A DNA stretch of 64,000 bases from positions 18,166,662 to 18,230,661 of the forward strand of contig NC_089313.1 of NCBI RefSeq assembly GCF_036669915.1, given 5' to 3'. Source of the stretch: Pocillopora verrucosa (taxonomy: Eukaryota > Cnidaria > Anthozoa > Scleractinia > Pocilloporidae). A program made the position numbers and the translations under genes. Shown in pieces: positions 37,656 to 50,044 of the stretch. A model generated the notes under the pieces. That model was not told where the DNA came from. It saw only the letters and a list, made by a program, of their open reading frames with translations, and searched no databases. The stretch's first letter is position 1, and each line of letters opens with the position of its first letter.

Positions 37656-40600
37656 ATTTGATGGCAGAACGGGCAAAAGTCAATTACGGCTTCCTTTTCG
37701 CTTCGTTGCTAAAAGACGTTATCTTTGATGTGTTTTACTAATCTCCTCCAATTGTTTTTTAGGAACATATTTTTTTATTTTATTTACGAGGACTGCAAAT
37801 GAAACTTTATTTCAGAGGATGAGACCACTAAACGCATCGCTGAGACCTGCTAGACAAATAACGCAGACACAACCGAGTGGGTTTGAAACACTCTTCAAAT
37901 GTTTGTTTTTGCAATATTAGCATTGGACGCACGCATAATTTATAGTTAAGATATTGGCTTTAGACGCCTCTTTTCTGCCTCTAATATCGTGTTTTATTAA
38001 AACCGTCCCAGGAAACTAACCGCGGGTAATTTTTAAAAAGTTCGTCTGCCCTGAGGTCGCGCAATTCTTCCAAAAGACGTTCAGTGAAAGTCTGCATAAG
38101 TGTCATTCTAAAAAGGGAAACTAAGTTTTGTATCAGGTTTCTTGGGATGGTATAAAGTTTTATTTTCGTTGTGAAGTTAGTCGATATTCCGTATCAACTG
38201 ATGTTGATTCAAGGGCACGGGCAAACTAAGTTAAGTTTAAAACTCAACATAACCTAAAATAGGCGGGTAGTTTGTAAGTAATTCCCAGGGGCAAAATATT
38301 ACTAACAAGCGTTTACAGTCAATTTGACTTCATTGTGAGGAATTTGGTTATGAATAACAGGAAATGACTTGATTCAACGACGGAAGTCACTGTAAAAGGG
38401 AACTTGACTGCTTTCACTCCCTCAGAAGGAAACTTAAGGAAGTTAACATGTGGCGTATGTTTGCCCGGAATTACGTTGCTTTCGAATAGACTCTCGAAGG
38501 CGCTGTGATATTGCGCGCAGGGCTTGTTTACTGAGTTATAATACATTCTGTAGAGTGTACAGTACTCACTTGCGTAGATAGGGTAGAAGTTGACCCCCCT
38601 TAGGATAACCCACGTAACTCGTGTAACTATGACGCTCCAACTTATCTGTTATCAGCCTGTAATTGCATTTAGTCAATATTTAGTCTAGTCTTTAATTTCC
38701 AATCAACGCTTTTCATTCTTCGTGATCAATGATTCGTGAAGGAAGTGTTTTCATTCTCTTCACGGACTTTACAAGTTAAGACTCAAGTGAAAAAAGTCGC
38801 GGATGTTTCGTTATCAAATCTGAGATTATGGACGTCATAGTCTCCGTGTGACTTTATTTTCTTTGACGTAATGACTTGATACTATCACAGATACAGGGAT
38901 GGGTCAAGGCCTGTGCATAAAAAAAATTGAAATTTTTGCTTAATTCTTCAAGTTTTTCATTTGCAAACTGTATGACCTTTTCCATCCCTAACCGTCTTTC
39001 TTTCTTTATGCTTTTCCTTTCTTTTAAGCATAGCTATCTTTTTGCTATTTATTGAACTCACGTCACAGATAGTTTCTCTGGCTTACAAACGATCGAGCGA
39101 TTCGAACGAAATAACAGCAACGATGACTGACATTTCCTACTTAAGTCGCTAGAGCTTCAGTGACATCCACGCACTCTCAGCCATACAAAGGCAAAATACG
39201 AATGAATTTTAAGCACAGCATGAGCAAGGATAAATCAGAGAGAGCATTTATAAGGAAGTCACAGGGATATAATCTGTTTAGCGGGCGCTTAAAGTAACAG
39301 GTCCCAAGTATGGTAAAGGTGTGCTCTCCCACCTGTTCCTTGTGAGACGCTCTCACCGAGTGCCTAAGGCTAGGTAGGCAGGCAGGCATATTTTAGGAAA
39401 ACACCCGACAAAAATGTGTCTCTTGTTGTTGTTGCTATTGTTTTTTTTGTCGCTCTTTTTAAATTATTCAGCAAATCAATTTTGTATCAAGCGAACTGTT
39501 AATTACTTCTTGGCGCCTCGTTTGATTTGCTATCCAGTCCCTTTTTTGTTCGACGAAACAAAACCGATTTTATGATAGTTTTCACTACTGAACGCCAGTT
39601 TCATTGTGTTTCGGTATATATCATGGATACAGTCTCGAAGCCCTCGGGGTCAACGTTTGGTGAACTGTAATTTCAAAAGAGATTGATCTCGTTCTCATAA
39701 AGTTCTCTACTTCAGTGAAAATAAGGCAATATTACTTCTAGTATTGAAAAACGTGAGTTGGTTGGTTGGTTTTGCAGGTTGGACCGTCAATTTGTACGAA
39801 CAACCAAGTGATCCTTAAAACAATGAATATCATCGTAGAGAACAAAAATAGTAACGTTAACACATTAATTGACAAACTGTCTGTCTATTTTTGTACTTCA
39901 TTTTTTTACTATGTATAGCACCCGTTGTATTATTACACAATAAAGGTACTTATAATTCCTATGGGGTAAATTAAAACACATTCCAGAAGATAAGAATAAC
40001 AAGCTGTCGTTGCGTTACAGTATTGTAACGGTAGTTCTAAGGCCTTTCTGCAAAAAGGACATAAAATCGCCTAAATACATCCCTGGAAAGTTTCAAAAGC
40101 CTCTCTTAGCTATCCCAAAATTCTCAGAATATCGCATATCCCTTTATATAATTTCCCTTTCTTTCAACAACTGATTTTGAGCCGTTTAGGTCAAACTCTG
40201 CGGTTGAGGAAGTCGAAAAAGTGCGCAAGACAATGTAGACGCAGACGTTAATATCTATAATGTTTATATTAATCACGAAAATTCTGCCACAGAAAAGCTG
40301 ACTCAACGGAAAATGCTTAAATGTTTTAAAATATCCCTAAATTTCAATGTATCTAGATGTTTTTCTAAATATCTCGATGAAGTATGTAAATGTTTGTGGA
40401 AAGGTCTGGTACATACAAGATTTTAACAATCACTGTGATTAGAAAATCGATCAAAGTCAAAAATCACTTCAATATAGCAATAGTTTGTGATTGCTGTACT
40501 AGAGATCCTTAAAAGCTTGGAATTGCGCTTATTGTCAGCGCAGCTGATACATTAACTTGACGGCACTAGCGTTTGATCTTCTTGTTTTTCTCGAGAAACT

Positions 40601-42728
40601 GACAGCTGCTTCTTCGGCAACGACTACAGAAGTGCTAGTTCATTGTCAGAGCTGGAATGTTAATAGCAAGAGATAATAACCACCGAATAGCTATCAAAAT
40701 CACCTCTTTTTTCATATCCAGTTGCAACATACGTTATGAATGGACGCTATGAATCGAGAGTGGACACTGATGACAAGCTACTTGATTGAGAGAGAATCCA
40801 TTGTTATCCTTGACATAGAGAGGGGACCCTTTTCCTCCTGAGAGACTCGAGATTTTGAGCTTTACTTCTTGAGACTAACTATTCTTGATGAGGAAATATT
40901 TCACTAAGTTAAGGCAGAATTCATTTAATGTGGTTCGTGAGTAAACTTTATGCTAATTCCACCGTCTCAATGAATATTCTCCTCTATTGCAGGTTTTAGG
41001 GCGAGAATATGTAAACATAAATCATAAATTGACCTTTGAAATTCGCTAAGAACAAGTGTCAGAAAAAATTATTTAAAAATATTAGTCTATGACTTGTTTT
41101 CTTTTTTAAGCGAAACTTCACAGCAGTAACTTTTTTACTATGCTTGTTCGTGACACGTGAAAAGTCTCCCATGTTTCTACCTGAATTATGAGTGTTTTCA
41201 TATAAAAACCGCCGCCTCGTTCAGGGTATTTTACTTCGTACATGGCTGCTTATGAAGAGTGGTTACCGAACATTCTCCACAAAATGCTAATTAACTGAAC
41301 TGAGAAAAAGTTAACACGTCTATGGAGAAACTTATTATTATGTTTAACATGACAAATGATGGCATTTAACTGTCAAAAACACCTGCCAATTATGACAAAC
41401 ACTCATTGCATGCAAGCCACAGGAAACTAATTATATGAACGTGACCATGATTTTGAAATGCGTGGGGTGAGGAGCCGGAGTTATGCGAGCATAAGATCCA
41501 ATTTGCGCGCTTAATTCATAGAAAGTTACTTGCGTCTTTATCTTTTGCGCCATTTTTCTTTACGACTTACAAACTAATGGAAGACAAACATGAATTTAAA
41601 GGTCTAACCTTGAAAGCTAAAAAACCAGAAACTTTCGAATCACTTGTTGCAACGCGAAAAGTTGCCTTAAAAATGTAGGAAACCACAAAAATATCAGTTT
41701 TGCAGGATAGGAACACACTAAAATGAGTCAAAAGGGAACGAAAAAGGTTAGGGATACAGGACCCTGGCCATGCAAGGATTGCAGATGAAGAACTTACAGA
41801 ATGCAGTCAATTCTTTAAGATATACAAACACTGACTTAACTACTTCAAGGAAAATTGTACTTGGATATCTTCCAGCTACCTACCGCCTTAGCCTCACTTA
41901 ACGTGCAATAGATCAAGGGGCAACAGCTTGGCTGGATTTGAAACAAGATTTAGTGAATCTTTTAACAGAAATTAAGGGTTTTCGTTGATCCTAAACATAT
42001 GCAATATCAGAATTTGCTGATATTAGTTTCCGACTCCTTTCAACAGAGACTCGTTCTGTTAATTTTACTTACATTGTGGTTGCTAAGTGAGATATATCAC
42101 AATTTCCACAATTCATGACACTGGGCTGGCGTTGAGGGCTTTCCGCTCATGGAAAGACATTATTTGTATCTGTTGAAAAAGTTACACGTGGAAACAGTAC
42201 ATCCTTTTCTCTCATCTAACATTAACTTCCTTCGCGGTCCTATTGCAGACTTCTTTCTCAACTCATCAGTACGCCTATAAAAACTAAGGAACTCGCCATC
42301 AATATGAAATAGCAACTTAACAGCATATAGCAATAAGTAAGAAGTGTAAGGTGAGAGTTATTTTGTTATAAAATTCTCTAATTACCAGAGAGCGACTAAC
42401 GAAATCTCCACAAAGTGTACAATAACAGTGGTGTTTAGAACAACTTTTTCTCGACTGATAAATAAGGGAGGAGGACACTTATGAAGTATGACACGCTCGT
42501 ATTGAATTCTCCATTCATCCTCCCTTGCCTCTGAAACCAGAACACACTCGGCAAGGGTGTCGTTATAATTAAACAGACTGTTATTTCTTTGTAATACTAG
42601 ACTGCCAGAACAGAGAAAACACAACTGAACCTTTTGTTTACTTGAACGGCGACATGTGCCCAACAGGTGGAGGAGTGAATTAGTTTTGCAAACGATAACA
42701 ACGGAACTGATTAGTAAACGGAAACGAA
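37656..42728. other. Intergenic region, no intact gene recognised
   Basis: About 5 kb between the divergently transcribed GRK and beta-glucuronidase-like genes. I recognise no coding exon. Around 41,800-42,000 a short stretch reads as a protein-like segment broken by a stop, possibly an old mobile-element relic, but too weak to call. A TTGG tandem run lies near 39759-39771. Confidence 0.45.
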
Positions 42729-45700
42729 ATGCCACAGACTTGTCAAACCTTTTTATGTATCTTGTTTCTCAAAGGTCTCTTTGTAGAGGGTTTTTTCCGA
42801 GGTATGCTGTACCCCAGGGAATCCGAGACTCGGCAAGTGAAATCTTTGGATGGGATGTGGGATTTCCGGGCGGATATTTCCTCAATTGGGTTCGATGAGA
42901 TGTGGTATTCGTTGCCCTTAGCACAGGTAAACAGCAGCTACAAATCAGGAAATATTGGTTACTTTGATTTCAGGGGAAAATCGAACCAGATCACTTGACC
43001 AGACAGGGACATGCCCTTATAGGAAAAATGATGAAGTTTGGACAGAGTGGGCTCACAGGAAAATTTTGAGAGCCATTTGCACCGAAGCCTTCACTTTCAC
43101 TAACTAATTTTGTATAACGCTTGACTGATTATCATTTAATTCATACATAAATCTAGATTCCTGCGAAATGGTGTCAGCACATCCTGCAGACTAGATGTGT
43201 TTCATTTTATATTGAACCAGGCTGTTCACTCACTGCGAGAGTTTTCTTACCGTAGAGACACATGACAAGAGATCATTAATTTGACTTAAAATAACATCCC
43301 CGAAATAAAAATAATTACACTCGATGAAGATTGTATATTCAAAGATTTGGATCGAATCGGTTATCACCTCATCACCGGCATACACGAAATATATCGACTT
43401 TTAAGGAATAGTTTCTCTTTGGTCACTTCTGAGAGTGAAAGGATTTGTTATCATCATCTCGTCATCAATTAATGCAGGTTGGCGATGTTCTTGCGATGCC
43501 TGTTCCTTCCAGTTACAATGATGTCACAGAAGACCGCTGGCTTAGGGACTTCGTTGGCTGGGTGTGGTATGAGAAAGTCTTTTATGTGCCATCATCCTGG
43601 AAATCGACCTCCAAAAGAGTGGTCTTGCGCTTCGACAACGTATTTTATCGTTGTAAAGTGGTAAGATAATCGTTCAACTTTTTACACTGAGGAACCCCAG
43701 TAAGACAGAAAGGGGTTTACTTTATATGTGGAGGTCAGAACTTCTAATGGAAACAAATATTACGCGAAAATTATAGCAGGAGAGTACATATGGCGATAGA
43801 GAGAGAAGCTGCTGGCCCAGGTCATGAGATATAATATGGCTTATGTGTAGTCACACCTTAGTCCATGGCAAGTACAAAGGAACGTTCTGTTTTGGTTGTT
43901 GTCTGATAATTATATCCATGAAGTTTCAGGCTTAGAGGAAGAAGCCCCACTGAATGAAACTGAAACGTCTGCTGTCATACCATGTCTGATATTTTCCTAA
44001 TCATCCTGCCACAAAATTTAGCTAAGACTTGTGTGACTAGTCGCTATCGACACATTTTTTGCTTTAATTTGATTGCAGTGGTTGAATAGCAAAGAGATAC
44101 TGGAACACGAAGGAGGAGACTTGCCCTTTGAGGTTGACATTACGCACCAGCTTGATAGCTTAAATGGAGATTCACACAGACTGACAGTGGCAGTGAATAA
44201 TACAATAAGTCAACCAAGAAAAGTAAAGGCTAGTAGGAGGTAGTTATTCAAACAAAAAACTTGCATAATTATTACTTAGAACGGAAGATTGAGGTATTCA
44301 TTTGAAGTATCTGTCAGCTGTCTCTACTCGTTCACAAACCTTACTTTAGGCCAAGCGAATCAATCCAGTAGCGCATACTCTTTTCTACATTTGACTCAGT
44401 TCAGCCACATACATAGTCGAGAGTTGATCCATCCCAAATCAGTGTCGTATAAAAATAAAACTGATGTAATCGCAACTGCAACTAGGTAATAACAGCTCAA
44501 AGGAAAAGCGAGGAAGCTGCCGGAAGCACGGGAAACGCTAGAGACCGGTTATAGTCTCGCATTTTATTATTTCCGGTTAGTTTAAGTCTTCCTTTTTTTT
44601 TTCTTCAATCCAAGAGAATATTAAAGTAAAACAAATCCAATCCCGAGTTACTTTCGACCGTGAACTGAAAATTTCTCCAGCTTACCCTTGGTTTGTTTGG
44701 CGCCTTCCCACATAGGAACATTAAACATGTTAAGTACTAATATACCATCGATAGAGTTCATGCCGCCAAATGCAGGAAATAATCAATGCAATATCTTTCT
44801 TCCTTAGCTCAAGTTACTGCGATTCAACAAGTGATCAGTTGACAGAAGTCGACTTCGCCGGAATCCACGGCTCAGTTAAACTCTACACCACTCCGGAAGT
44901 GCATTTAACAGACATCTCTGTATTTACGGAACACACTTACACCAGAGCCATACTCAAATTCGTCACAGAGGTCGCAGCCTACAATCACGTCAAATCAAAA
45001 GACATTATCATGAGTTATGAGCTGCTCGACAGGAAGGGAAGGGTGGTGTCATCTGCGGGTGGGGAGGGGATGTTCAGTGGGAAGGTCACAGTGTTTTTCC
45101 CAACCTTGTGGTGGCCCATAGGTATGAGTGACAAGCCTGGTTATCTGTACAATCTCAAGGTAAATTTATTTCACTCATACATAAAGTATTTCTTGTAGGT
45201 GTACTTATGGTTATATCTGAATCGAGTTTCGGAGGTTGAAAACGAGAAAAACTTTCCAATCCTCGTTCCCCAACATTTTCGATTAGATCATAACTGGATC
45301 CTATTATGACGGCCGTCTATGACGTCATCAAGGGAGGCTTGTCCTTCCCTTCCCGGACTTTGCACGGACAACTAAACAAGAAAGAACCCCTGAAGGCTAG
45401 GCTGCGACCATCTTTCTAAATCTAGTCTCGTCGATCTACAACATCGAACTCCAGCAACCTTTCATGACACGATCATTCCTTGCCTCACTGAGAAGATTAA
45501 AGATGTTCTCCATGTGCCCGACTCGACATACTTAAATTCCAACCTTCACTATGTGATCAGTAAGGATTATAAGATTTTGCTCTTCTCTTTTAGGTTATCA
45601 CGTCTTATAAAGGAATTAATGATGTCTACAATCTTCCGGTGGGCTTCAGGACCGTCCGAGTAGAGGGCTCAAGGATCCTCATCAATAATGTTCCATTGTA

Positions 45701-48700
45701 CTTAAAGGGGTTTGGAAAAAGGCAGGATAGTGACGTAAGCCCCTTGTTAAGGTGTTCCAAGAGTTTCCTTGTAATTTTCAGTGCTCCTCAGTCCATTTGA
45801 AGCTCTTCACTGTTGAGAAAAGAGGTCACATATGATTATATTTGAGCACTTCTTCTCTTTGCAGATTCGTGCTCGAGGTTTTGATTATGCCACCTTAATT
45901 AGAGACTTCAATCTGATTCAGTGGTTTAGCGCCAACTCCATCCGCACAAGTGAACACCCACCACCCGAGGAGCTTCTGGAACTTACAGACAAATATGGAA
46001 TTATGGTCATCAACGAAAGCCCAACTGTGGCACCCAAAGAAGTGTATCAGTACGTGTTCACATTAACCCCCCCCTCCATTACATACACTTAAAGTGAATG
46101 GAGCCTCCCCCCTAATAAAATTGCTGTAAAGTCGAAGAATCTCATTCATGAATTAAGACGGCATCAGATCTTTCCCTAATTGAGAAAGCACCACCCAAGC
46201 TGTTCAATAACTGATCTCGTTCTTTGTATGTTGTCACTCGGAAGTATATGAAGAGACCGCTTTCGCAGATGGCGTGCATGAACTCGATTTGTGTGAAGTT
46301 TTTTGTCGTTTCATGCTATACCTCCCTTCGTTTTTGGGCGTTTCATTTATTTTACAGGCGTGTAACGTAAGTGAATATCATTGATTAGGTGTTTCAGGTA
46401 TATCAATTTGAGCCTATGGCAACATGGCTGCTGCCCTTTCTTTTCATTTCATGAAAACTATCATCAATTGTTTTTACTTCACCAAAGATTATGCCCTTAA
46501 GTTAACTGTTTATATCTTACTGATACAAATATTAGAGACCATTTTACAGAGCATGCAGTCAACCGCCATGTTGACTTGCTGTCAGAGTTGATACAACGGG
46601 ATAAGAACCACCCATCTGTAGTGATGTGGTCTGTAGCAAGCCATTCAGTAACAGTGCGCAGTGGGAACATTGATTCACATTTAAAACGAATGATGGACTT
46701 CACACGAGAGATGGATTTACAGAAACGGCCTGTTACGTACGTCACCTCTTCATATGACAAGTTGATGATTATGGAAGATCCTGGGGTAAGAGAGAGAAAT
46801 TAAAGTTTGCAATTTTTTTTATCTGGTCGGAATATCTGGTTCACACTTTGGTGCTTCTTTAAATTGCGCCGACTCTAATCATTGATTACTTCGGCTTCTC
46901 TAACTAAGGTGGCATGTGAGGACTTCAGATTATCGTTCCAGTCCTCATCTCTCCATTTTCCGAGCTGATACATTTTCCCTCTTACTCAACTTTCTACCTA
47001 TTTCCTTTTCTCAGCTTCAATTCTGTGACGTCATTTCTTTCAATCGTCACTACGGTTGGTATTGGTACCCAGGCCAACCCTCGTTGATTTCGAAGTCTCT
47101 AGAGGAGGACCTGCGTGGCTTACATAATGTGTTTGGTAAACCAGTTCTCATGGCCGAATATGGCAGCAGCGCTGTTGCCGGGAGACATAAGGTAATACAA
47201 TAAAACAACTAATCAGCCGAATTAAACCAATTACGAGAATAAAAGCAAAGGAAACTATCCTTTATGTCACCGAATGAGGACAAATTTGTTGGAAAGGATA
47301 TACTTAATTGTTGAGTTCAGTAGCCTTTAAGCAGGTACAGTAAACCGTTTTCCTTTGGATCCTAACCCTTTACAGCCTAACATCAGTATACATGTTCTCC
47401 ATACTGCTCTCTAAGCATTTCTTGTGGTGCTGATAAGGAGAATTTGTTGAACAATCTGAAGCTTCTTAAATTGGTGATCATTTCCTTTATTCTCATGACC
47501 TTTACTTTCGATTGAAAGGTGATAATGTCAGGAGAAATTAGATGCCAGTCACTCTCAGGGGTTAAAGGTCATGTCAACAGTTCAGCTTGTGTTACAGCAT
47601 GGAGGTTGTAACTTTAGGGTAGTGATTTGTGTGTGTGGGTGTAACTGTTTGTGTTTACTTGCTAAAATCGGTACTTGGAGTAGGTATCACGTTTCACTCA
47701 ATCCTGTTATATTAGCAAAGCTTTGTCTTCACTCGCTGATATTCCCTTCAAGGAGGGTTTGCATCTTCCATTACATTTGCTGACTTTGTTAAGCTTCCTC
47801 TGAAAATGACTTTTGATTTTGTTTTATGTTGCATTAGAAACCGTCTGTGCTATATACCGAAGAGTATCAGGTAAACATTTAAGATACTTTCTTTCACAAA
47901 TGAAGCTGAGGTTTCATACACGCCTTATCAAACGAAGTTTTTGAGTGGGAAAATTAAAAAAAACCATACCGAAACAATTCAAGCGAGCACTTCGGCGAGT
48001 CACTTTACATGTGAACTGGCGAACCACAAGCGCAATTCTATATATTTCCTGCGCGTTAAACACTGTTGTAGATCTCGTGGTTTTAAAACTCTTGCCATGT
48101 ATCTAAAGCGATGCCAGCGTTTAAAATTTGAGTTTCAGTAATTTAAGAGCATTCCCTTGCGAGGCAGAGGTTGCTTTTAAATCATTAAAGGAGTTTCCTC
48201 TCATGGTGAAGAGGGGATTGTCTTACCTAGGTTACCTTCTTACAGGTGTACCAGTCACATCATTTTATGTAGAAAGCACGACTTAACTATACATATCAAA
48301 GATGAACTACAATAAAATTAAACTGAGTTATTTTATGTAGACAGCACGACTTAAGTATACATATCAAAGATGAACTACAATAAAATTAAACTGAGTTGCT
48401 TTGCTTCAAGCGCTCTAACTCTTAAATAAACTTATTCCCAGGTCGACACAATGAAACAATATTTCCCAGTATTTGATCGACTCAGGAAAGAATTTCTGGC
48501 AGGAGAAATGATCTGGACTTTAACAGACTACAACGTTCTAGAATGTAAGTGGAAAGGTTGGTTATAAAGCCTACCAAGCCCTATTAATACTAGTGAGTAC
48601 GACACCAGTCAAGCACTCTCTTACTCCCCTCATCGCATATTAATATTCTCCGTTAGCGGACGTCTGCTTTTGTTCTTCTTGTGCACCTACGAGATTGATT

Positions 48701-49138
48701 CAATCACGCAGATTGACTTGACTTTTGTTTAATTTTATATGAAAATTATCCAGTGAGGTATCAAACAGCATTTCAATCACCTGTTAATGCTCAAATAACA
48801 GTGAAATGATTCTTATCTAAATTTGAACTCCATACTGCATTCTTACAGCTTATGACACCATGTCAACTAACGCGAAGGGACTCTTGACGCGTCAAAGACA
48901 ACCAAAGGCTTCTGCGCACGCTCTTCGGCAGAGGTATCAAGCCTTGACAGTGGACACGCATCCAAGGTTTACTGGTGATCAGTTGCTGGATGTCCTTATT
49001 AGATTCAAGCCTCACGAAGGAGACAAGTTCCCCATCGCCATCCACAACAGACTACCTGCTTTGATAAGAGAAGAAAGAGTAAATACAACAATACGGAAAC
49101 GCTCCTTGAACGAGATAATGACATACTACGAACCGTGA
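42729..49138 (+). CDS. GUSB-like: Beta-glucuronidase homologue with a degraded active site (probable pseudoenzyme)
   Basis: Glycoside hydrolase family 2 protein. Exons: 42729-42926, 43478-43660, 44079-44222, 44839-45159, 45594-45734, 45865-46041, 46552-46785, 47015-47191, 47838-47870, 48442-48544, 48849-49138; 666 residues in frame. A hydrophobic N-terminus suggests secretion. GUSB landmarks are clear: MLYPRES, DGMWDFRAD, MPVPSS, DFVGWVWYE, EHEGG, SVKLYTTP, RDKNHPSVVMWSVA, AEYGSSAVAG, NAKGLLTRQRQPK. The motif WSVANEP reads WSVASHS, so the acid/base Glu is His419. The nucleophile Glu (AEYG, Glu514) remains. Other changes: NKHEDAD to GKRQDSD, SHYPY to SEHPP, DECPG to NESPT, WNFADF to WTLTDY. 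About 30 residues around human YFDFFNYAG are missing or replaced at the 44222/44839 junction, where an acceptor at 44808 is an alternative but out of phase. The C-terminus is about 40 residues longer than human. Frames are open, so it is probably expressed, not a pseudogene. Confidence 0.85.
43365..43445. repeat. Diverged partial copy of the TTAACCCTTT repeat family
   Basis: TTTGGTCACTTCTGAGAGTG and the following AAAGGA resemble the end of the 55019-55231 element (TTGGTCACTTGTGTGAGTG then AAAGGG). It is truncated, lies in the first intron of the beta-glucuronidase-like gene and directly precedes the exon 2 acceptor. Confidence 0.4.
47363..47565. mobile_element. MITE-like element, copy 1
   Basis: About 203 bases bounded by TAACCCTTTACAG and CAGGGGTTAA, with internal inverted blocks (GTTCTCC near the left, AAGGAGAA centrally, GGAGAAA near the right). 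It is related to the 55019, 57966 and 63555 copies but more diverged. It sits in the beta-glucuronidase-like intron after the exon ending at 47191. There is no coding capacity, so it would be non-autonomous. Confidence 0.55.
48262..48397. repeat. 68-bp direct tandem duplication
   Basis: Two adjacent copies (48262-48329 and 48330-48397) starting ATTTTATGTAGA and ending ACTGAGTT, differing at only about two positions. It is a recent local duplication in the intron ending 44 bases before the exon at 48442. Confidence 0.9.
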
Positions 49139-49577
49139 TGACCGGGTCAACGAAGTGTTTTATTTGAAAATGACTCACGAGGGACTCATATGTAGTGACA
49201 TTTTCCCATATGATACTCGTGATAAAACTCATTCCAAAATATACATGAATTTAGGTGCGAATTTTTTATTAGAGAGAGTTGGTCATTAAGGTGAAAAAAA
49301 GGGTTGGTCAAAACATTTTGGACTTGGGCTTTACACTCAAATTGGCAAAGAGAGCCACATATTTTCATCTTCCAGCTGCATCGTGTATGATTATGGTGAC
49401 TATTTAAAAATATTCAATTAAGTATTCGATTCCCGTCCAAAAGCATTTAAAGTTATGCAACAAATGCCCTTGTTCGTTTGATGGTTTGTTCGTTTGCTCT
49501 TCGATTGTTTGCCTATCCGCATTCGTCATCCTTCCGTTTTCGACTCCCGGTCTCGCTGTTCCAGTGTTTTGGGTACC

Positions 49578-49618
<41 letters not shown>

Positions 49619-50044
49619 AGGAGAGTATAACTGGGTAATTTAGTATTATCAACTGAGTTGATCACGTAAATTGGCCACCGTGAAAATTTCTTGTTTGTGT
49701 GTGTGTGTTTTGTTATTTATTTATTTTTTTAACAAAGTACGGTACTTCTCTAACAATTGTACTTCAGCGAATAATTTATGTATCAGGGAATACCTGTAGG
49801 GGTCTGGAACAAAATAAATTCCTGCCAGTTCGGTAAATCTTAATCCCCCATTTTAAAGTAATTGCCAAGCCTAACCTGATTCATAACATTTAAACGTGAC
49901 TGGACGGTCATTCCAGCATCATTATTTGATCGTTTGTATTCTTTATTTACTCCGGTGCTAACTTCTGAATTTTGTCACATCCTGCTGTCACGCCATCTAT
50001 TTGATACTCGATAAAGCTCTAGCCGCGAGCCGAGGTGCTGAAAC
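49139..50044. other. Intergenic region
   Basis: Holds the 3' UTR of the beta-glucuronidase-like gene and the 5' region of the next gene. A short TG run lies near 49692-49708. No other feature is recognised and no TATA box is obvious. Confidence 0.5.

Noticed and set aside
41790..42000. Protein-like stretch suggestive of a transposon-derived ORF
   Set aside because: It is interrupted by a stop, very short and only vaguely like known elements; not callable without a search.
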